In this document: positions 57,783 to 64,000 of the stretch, piece by piece | Layout: each line of letters starts with the position of its first letter | How positions within the stretch are numbered: the stretch's first letter is position 1 | DNA from: Ciona intestinalis | Taxonomy: Eukaryota > Chordata > Ascidiacea > Phlebobranchia > Cionidae | Reading direction: 5' to 3' | Length of the DNA: 64,000 nucleotides | Assembly (NCBI RefSeq): GCF_000224145.3 | Contig: NW_004190446.2 | Span: 263,416 to 327,415 of the forward strand | Position numbers and translations under genes: made by a program | Notes under the pieces: model-generated | Told to the model about the DNA's origin: nothing | Database searches by the model: none | The model's input: only the letters and a program-made list of their open reading frames with translations

Positions 57783-59429
57783 TCACATTGTGCTTTGCGT
57801 CTGCTTTGACCAGCAGCAGCAAAGCAAATTCAGAAAGCTGCGGCCAATGTGTTTTGCTTTGTCTCGCTTAGGATTTCTACATTCCAGCACATCTGGTGGC
57901 TCATTTCTGTAAAGTTTAACAGAAAAAGTTAATTAGAGCCTTAAAATTCTTTATGTTTAAAACGCAATTGCTCAAACTAATTTGTAACTAATAGGTTATA
58001 TAAACTGGAGTAGGTTATCCAAAACACAGAAAACAAAAAGAAATATAAAAACGAACAGAGTTTTCTATTCCTAAATAAAGGTATAACAAGTAAACATTTA
58101 AAACAAAGTATTAATATACAATATATAAATCTTACATTGAGCAGTTTCCCTGCAATCCCTGCAATTTAGCCTAAAAACAAATAATTGTTGGTTTTCATTA
58201 TTCATTAAAAATAGAAAATTAAAATAATTGAAACCTGAAGTTCTTCATTTTCACTTTGCAAGACAGCAATCTTAAGATCTTTTCTTGCAGTTACTTTATC
58301 TTTCTAAACATAAAATTAGGACAAATTACTGATTTTAACGATTTTTTTACAAATTGTTTAAACTTGACCTGTTCATTTGACAGTAACAGAGTTTGGACTA
58401 TATTTTCCAGCTTTTCTATCTTTTTTTCCAATGATTGAAACCTTTGTTCATTAGTCAGAGGCTTTGCCTGTAAAGTGACACAGTTGTAATTTATATGAAA
58501 TAAACAATTCAGATTTTTAAAATGTTGCTTTATGTGGGTGGGAACTGGAGTGACTCTTCCATGGTTGCCACTCCCATGCTCACAGTCGAGTTGCTGAAGC
58601 TATTGCAGTGTGTGGATAAGCAGACATGACTTTTGGTTGGTTTGGTCATTTATATCCTCGTTGGTGGGAACTTGAGTGACTTATCCATGGTTGCCACTCC
58701 CATGCCCACAGTCGAGTTGCTGAAGCTATTGCAGTGTGTGGATAAGGGACATGACTTTTGGTTGGTTTGGTCATTTATATCTTCGTGGGTGGGAACTCGA
58801 GTGTCTTATCCATGGTTGCCACTCCCATGCCCACAGTCGAGTGGCTGAAGCTATAACAGTGTGTGGATAAATAGACATGAATTTTGGTTGGTTTGGTCAT
58901 TTATATCTTTGTGGGTGGGAACTTAAGTGACTTATCCATGGTTGCCACTCCCATGCCAACAGTCGAGTGGCTGAAGCTATAACAGTGTGTGGATAAGTGG
59001 ACATGACTTTTGGTTGGTTTGGTCATTTATATCTTCGTGGGTGGGAACTCGAGTGTCTTATCCATGGTTGCCACTCCCATGCCCACAGTCGAGTGGCTGA
59101 AGCTATAACAGTGTGTGGATAAATAGACATGAATTTTGGTTGGTTTGGTCATTTATATCTTTGTGGGTGGGAACTTAAGTGACTTATCCATGGTTGCCAC
59201 TCCCATGCCAACAGTCGAGTGGCTGAAGCTATAACAGTGTGTGGATAAGTGGACATGACTTTTGGTTGGTTTCGTCATTTATATTATAGCTATTAAACAT
59301 TTGCTAGGAAATAACTTGGTTTAAACATTACCTAAATGTAAAGCTCACCTCTGCCTCATCAGAAGAGCCACCTGAGCTATCAGATGAGTTGTACAGACCA
59401 CTCTGAGGAATCTTTGCCACTGTTTCCAT
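57783..59429 (-). CDS. Coiled-coil protein with cysteine cluster (135 aa), unrecognised
   Basis: Five exons: 59349-59429, 58369-58467, 58235-58303, 58136-58170 and 57783-57906, all junctions in phase. Exon 1 is Ser/acidic (METVAKIPQSGLYNSSDSSG). Exons 2 and 3 form coiled coil (RFQSLEKKIEKLENIVQTLL, then LKIAVLQSENEELQ). The last exon has FLNLLCCCWSKQTQ; the CCC group next to a hydrophobic patch suggests palmitoylation in place of a transmembrane helix (inference). I do not recognise the family. Intron 1 is nearly filled by a 125-bp tandem array. It has the same length and general plan as its neighbour at 55.9-56.9 kb. Confidence 0.72.
58533..59287. repeat. 125-bp tandem array, six units in intron
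   Basis: Units share CCATGGTTGCCACTCCCATG, ACAGTCGAGT(T/G)GCTGAAG and TTGGTTGGTTTGGTCATTTA. Units 3-4 and 5-6 are nearly identical 250-bp dimers, so the array also grew by dimers. It lies inside intron 1 of the Cys-cluster coiled-coil gene. Confidence 0.9.
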
Positions 59430-59779
59430 TGTACACTAATCACTGTTTTAACATTTAATTATTATAACTCTCAATATTTTTATTTTGTGAAAGCAGATTT
59501 TAAGTAAATAAAAAGAGGTGGTCAATCTAGCTAATGTTTTTAATTAGTGGTGATAATATAAAATAATTTTTTATTCCTATGTTCTCAATCAAACTCAGTT
59601 GAACATTTGCTTTTTTCAAAATGACGATGTATGAACCTAAGTTACCTTATTTAAATTGCATTACAAACATTTGTTTTTCTTGTGCAATATGTTGACCTTT
59701 AACTGCATACAGTAACATTCATTACATGGAAATACCTGATTGATCATTAATGAATTCGGAGTAGCAAGTCAAGAGTTGG

Positions 59780-59920
59780 CAAGTCTGGCTCTAGCACAAA
59801 GGTTACGGAGTTCCATTGCGGGTTGTCTAAATTGTCAGCCATATAGAAAAACACTTACCAACAAAGTTACATACGTGGTAACTCGTAAGCTGGCACGAGG
59901 TGTATGAAACAGCAGCTAGA
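59780..59920 (-). repeat. SINE centre and tail fragment
   Basis: GGGTTGTCTAAATTGTCAGC, then CATACGTGGTAACTCGTAAG and GGCACGAGGTGTATGAAACA. Confidence 0.6.
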
Positions 59921-59947
59921 CGTGTCCAGACTTGAATGTAAATGAAT

Positions 59948-60125
59948 GAAGCTTATATTTGCAAGCTTACCTTAGAGTTGAACTACCAGACTAACTATAT
60001 ACTATACACTGTCAGCAACCATGTTTTTTTACTGTCTTTTAATAGAACAGCCCTGAATATTGAAAATCCCAACCTCACATGTATTAAAGCTTGTGTCACC
60101 ATTATTTAATTGCATTTATTTTATT
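59948..60125 (-). promoter_or_regulatory. Shared upstream block, copy 4 (partial)
   Basis: (Plus) TTTGCAAGCTTACCTTAGAG and TTGAACTACCAGACTAACTA, then TACACTGTCAGCAACCATG and AACAGCCCTGAATATTGAAA. The central CCAAT/YY1-like part is deleted here. It lies 520 bp upstream of the Cys-cluster gene. Confidence 0.55.
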
Positions 60126-60169
60126 TTCATAATTTTTTAACAGATGTTTATGAATTATCTTAATTTTTA

Positions 60170-60255
60170 TATATACATGATACATGATATAAAATACTCA
60201 TGATACAAAATACTCATGATACAAAATACTCATGATACATGATACAAAATACTGT
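60170..60255. repeat. ATGATACAAAATACTC short tandem repeat
   Basis: Five or so units of a 16-bp motif with small variants (CATGATACA, AAAATACT). Confidence 0.8.
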
Positions 60256-60545
60256 TTTGTTTGAAATAAGCACTTGAGTTCATGAATTAATTTTATTCAT
60301 AACAAATGATGAAATTTGTACAGTGATTAAAATATTATATAACACAGAACATTCAAAAAGCCGCACATCGCCTACAATTAAAAGTTTTATAAGATGTTCA
60401 TGTGAAATTGAAAGTCATTCATCTCAATAAAACGACATGTATAGAACGTTAAAACATCGGTGCGCAAACAAACGCAAGAAAAGTTGTTTTACTAAACAAA
60501 TATTATATGCCTGTCATCAGCTGTCTATATTTGTCCATTTGAAGT

Positions 60546-63500
60546 TCAGTTAATTTTGAGTTTTCGTCTGATGTACCACTTGGAGGAGACAGAGAGCAAG
60601 ATAACAATGAAAGCGAGAATAACAAAAGTTGGGATTGCTCCTTTAACAAATCCATCCAAACGAATATCTATGATGTAACAATGGTGTTAATATTAGTCAT
60701 AAACTGGGATGATGGCTATGATATTGCTGGTGAAATGTTTCAAATGTAAATTTTAGGCACAATATTAAAATCAAACCCAGTGGTCACTAATCGGTTTTCC
60801 AAATTGTCGGCCATACAGAAAAACAATCACCCAGAAATAAGTTACCTACATGGTAACTTGTAAGCGGCAGAAGGTGTATGAAACAAACACACATATAAAA
60901 TATCAAATCTGTTTAGAGCCTATAATTGACCCACACAAGAATATAGTTTCATTCATAAAATGCAAAAGAATATTGTGTGAATGTTGAAGTATTTATAATT
61001 TAAATAATTGCGTTTCTTTTAAAATAGTTGTAAATGTTACACATGCTTATCCTCATATATAATATTTACACAGATACGACACTTACTTCTGCATGAGGTT
61101 CCTGATGCAAAATGTGCAGGGCAGAGCTGACATAGATTGGGAGCAACACATACACCACCATTGCAGTCTCCACATTTAGCTGGGAATAATAAAGTGAAAA
61201 TGTAAGTGGAAGTAACTTTAATATTATATAAGAAGCTAATTCACATGTTTAGTTTATATAACAATCACAGTATTTTGGGGGCTAGTGCAATATTACTGTT
61301 TACAGTGTATTTCTATTTGTACACAAGCTTTTTAACCCAGAAGCTATTACGTACAACCCAGTTAAAATTAGATGTGTAGGTGAAACTTGTACACAATGCA
61401 GAAGAAACGGTTGATTAGTTTCACTATTCGTTCACACTTACATAGGAAGTCAAGTGTAACAAAACACTTAGTGCTACTACCATTGGCGCTGAATGCGGGC
61501 CTGCAAGGCCTGCACGCAGGCCCTCACAAATACCAGGGTACTCCCGCAGGCCCTGAAATTCTAATGCGTGCGTCGTGTTTTTTACCTTTCTTACACGAAC
61601 TTATAGTAGACCATATTCGTGCAGTTAATACTAAGATAACTCGATAGGATCATTGATATTTCCATTAAAGTATTAAAATAATGAAAATCCAACATATTTT
61701 TCATCACAAAAATCCATCATTCAATCAGTGTTAGCAATAAGAACAAGCATAAACTCACGTGTGGCGCATGTAGGTCCACTGTATCCCTTCAAACACGGGT
61801 TCGCTTCACTTGAACAAATACCATTAGTTTGGTTGCATACACCTTGTACTGGGCACCCTCTACCACAAGCCATTGTGCAGTTTATGCCCCAAGTTCCCAA
61901 CTGTGGGTCGCAACCTTTCTGTTAATGCAAACCATATTAATACTCTAGTTAACATGGCCAGTGCTGTAGTTGAAGCACATGTTCAGCTTGTTTTCCTCAG
62001 GATCATAGGCCCAGCCAGCCTGTTTTTAAATTCATCCTTTTCGTAAAACATATTTAAAACTTTAAAACATTTAAAAGAGTATAGTTATTTCTTCTTATAC
62101 TTGAGTCTTTGGATCAAGGTGTAAAAAATGGGGGGATGTCATTTGTTATATAATAAGTTGTTTTTATAAAGTTATGTTGTTCCCTTGAAATGTAGAAAAA
62201 AATAGCTTTCATTCATTCATTCAAAATTTCTTACATTTTCACAATTAACCCCGTAATATCCATTGAGGCAACCCATAGTTTCCCTCCCATCCGCTGTCAA
62301 GCATCGGCCAGTTGTTCCATTACATTTATTAGGAACCACACATCCAGCGCTGCAGTTTTGGTTGCAACCAGAACCCCATGTTCCAGCACTACATGACATC
62401 TGTGTATAACAATGAACTTGATAAAAAAATTTGCATTGAAATCTTTAATATGGAATGGCCCCACAGCAAGGCATGCCATGGGACCTGAGATTTAAGCCAC
62501 AGTTGGCCCATGACACCCATTAGTGACCACTGGGTTTGACATTAGTTATAAGTTAAGTTGTATTTGGCTGACACTTTTTTTTGACAAGTAGTGTCAACAA
62601 AACAATAACTTTAAATTGAGAAAACTATCTCAGTGTGATTTTACAGAATGATTTTTATTAGCCATATTGTCAAGTACAGGCAACTATATCAGTACATGAG
62701 GCTTCTAAATAGGAAACCAAGGCGTAACCACGAGACGCTTGACTATGCCATTAAACCCGGGTCCAAATTTACATATTGGCAGTAGAGCGTTACACAGAAC
62801 TGGCGCAATCGGCCACAGCGGGCATTTGTCCCACTGCAAATACTCGTTTAATATTACGTCCACGCACCGAACGTATTTAGCGATTCGAACGTGGTATTGG
62901 GTTTAATGGTATAAACGCGCAATATAGGTGTGCTTTGTTCGCGCGTTATACAACGAATGTTTTGCTGTTAATCCTCACCTTTTCGCTATGTCAACTAATG
63001 ACGACCGTTGTTATTGTAATCGAGCAGATAAACAAACACATAATACTACATGGGGGATGGGGTATTATTAACATATAATAACGTTTTTTTTAAGAATTAA
63101 CAACCCCATGACGAAAATATAACGACTGTCGTTTTACTGCTAACCCCCTTCTTCGTGGTTAACTAATTTGATTTTCGCTGTGGTGCTTGTGAAGCTAAAT
63201 AAACAAACATAATTTAATACACAAACCCTCACCTGTGGCCTTGGTGTCATTTGGTCGCAATTTATCTCTTGGTAACCCGCCATACATTGAGTGGTAACAC
63301 TGCCATTGTTGAGTAAACAACTTCCAGAAGTAAAATCGCATTTCCCAACAACTGGGCAACCCAACCCACACGTCATAGAACACATTGTTCCCCACATTCC
63401 AGATTGTCGACAACCAACCTCTTAGTATTATTATTTACCATACGATTGAGATGTAACATATTTATCCTTTCATGGCGGGAAATGACAGTCGTTATAACAC

Positions 63501-63905
63501 GGGTGTTCTATTTCAGTCACCTCGTGCCAGCTTACACTTACGATTTACCATGAACGGTTGTCGTGAGGATACGGTTTTATGATTCTTTGAATGTTCTTTG
63601 TTTACTACCAAATTCGACGAGGAAATAATGAAAGAGTGTCCCATCTTCCCCCACGCTCATATGTGACTTGAAGTACCACACACCGTATTTCAGAGAAACC
63701 TTTTTGTTAAATACCTTGACGCTTCCGCATGTCTTTACTACGGCTCCCCACTGCCCATTAGCGCCACATGTAGACGAGTTCTGGCAGGAATACAAAAACG
63801 TCGGCGTGTTCATCGTGTCCACATCTGGTTTGCTCGCGCCCACTGCCGAGCAGTTGTATATCGAACACGATGGCGTAAGATCACTCGGCAAGCCAACACA
63901 TGCGC
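60546..63905 (-). CDS. Membrane receptor with sushi-like and EGF-like modules (3' part)
   Basis: Six exons in phase: 63715-63905, 63233-63418, 62235-62399, 61759-61918, 61087-61179 and 60546-60667. The first begins in phase 1, so the gene continues beyond the right edge. The first exon is a CCP-like module (CSIYNCSAVG, SCQNSSTCGANGQWGAVVKTC). Three EGF/SREC-like repeats follow, each with WG-x(3)-C, a GC pair and a final GY-x(4-5)-C: GMWGTMCSMTCGLGC, GTWGSGCNQNCSAGC and GTWGINCTMACGRGC. A shorter Cys-rich exon comes next (CGDCNGGVCVAPNLC). The last exon encodes one transmembrane helix (GAIPTFVILAFIVILLSV) and a short basic tail (KWYIRRKLKIN). This suggests a type I scavenger- or adhesion-type receptor. 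No cytoplasmic signalling motif is visible. Confidence 0.82.
61488..61560. repeat. GC-rich imperfect palindrome
   Basis: GCGGGCCTGCAAGGCCTGCA followed by CGCAGGCCCTCAC: nested inverted pieces, in an intron of the receptor gene. Confidence 0.5.
63460..63660. repeat. SINE tail next to truncated MITE
   Basis: GACAGTCGTTATAACACGGG and CACCTCGTGCCAGCTTACAC are followed by the 3' half of a MITE ending AGTGTCCCATCTTCCCCCAC. Both are in an intron of the receptor gene. Confidence 0.65.
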
Positions 63906-64000
63906 CTGTGACGTTATAAGTAAATAAATCTTATTTCACATAGCGGGGCAACGACAATCGTTATTTTGTTTCCTACACCTTGTGCCCACCACCACGTATG

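Noticed and set aside
1-64000. CRISPR arrays, bacterial-type operons, virus-derived genes
   Set aside because: No regular direct-repeat/spacer array. Genes are intron-bearing and animal. No recognisable viral or retroelement protein was seen in the supplied frames.

Overview
The window is animal nuclear DNA, most likely from a sea squirt of the genus Ciona. The evidence is an AT-rich sequence, compact genes with many short GT-AG introns (some near 60 bp), dense small repeats typical of ascidians (a MITE with a GGTGTCCCATCTTCCCCC end, a tRNA-headed composite SINE), and chordate orthologues (PRDM10, NFYB, LRRC28, RCN2). The species is an inference; the gene content is read from the sequence. 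Exons were joined by hand using splice signals and reading phase, and phases agree throughout except at one junction.

Layout. 0.8-4.0 kb (-): secreted protein with a sushi (CCP) domain and a beta-trefoil-like region. 8.4-11.1 kb (+): ZIP zinc transporter. 12.0-19.7 kb (-): PRDM10 in 19 coding exons, with PR/SET domain and only five clear zinc fingers. 20.7-21.2 kb (-): small five-finger protein. 22.2-24.1 kb (-): NFYB. 24.7-27.6 kb (-): LRRC28. 29.6-33.3 kb (-): tandem pair of reticulocalbin-2-like ER calcium-binding proteins. 34.3-43.7 kb (+): tandem cluster of six C2H2 zinc-finger genes plus one relic, all with the same unusual N-terminal module. 45.4-59.4 kb (-): five small, unrecognised genes for coiled-coil and/or membrane-anchored proteins; four share a nearly identical upstream block although their proteins differ. 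48.5-50.1 kb: large inverted repeat with an assembly gap. 51.7-52.3 kb: non-autonomous hAT transposon. 60.5-63.9 kb (-): 3' part of a membrane receptor with sushi-like and EGF-like modules that runs off the right edge.

Functionally the window mixes conserved housekeeping or regulatory genes (zinc import, CCAAT-box factor, PR-domain regulator, ER calcium buffering) with two lineage-restricted expansions: the zinc-finger cluster and the small coiled-coil/membrane gene array. The latter, with its shared promoter-like block holding CCAAT and YY1-like motifs, is the best candidate for something undescribed. No virus-derived gene, CRISPR array or convincing RNA gene was seen.
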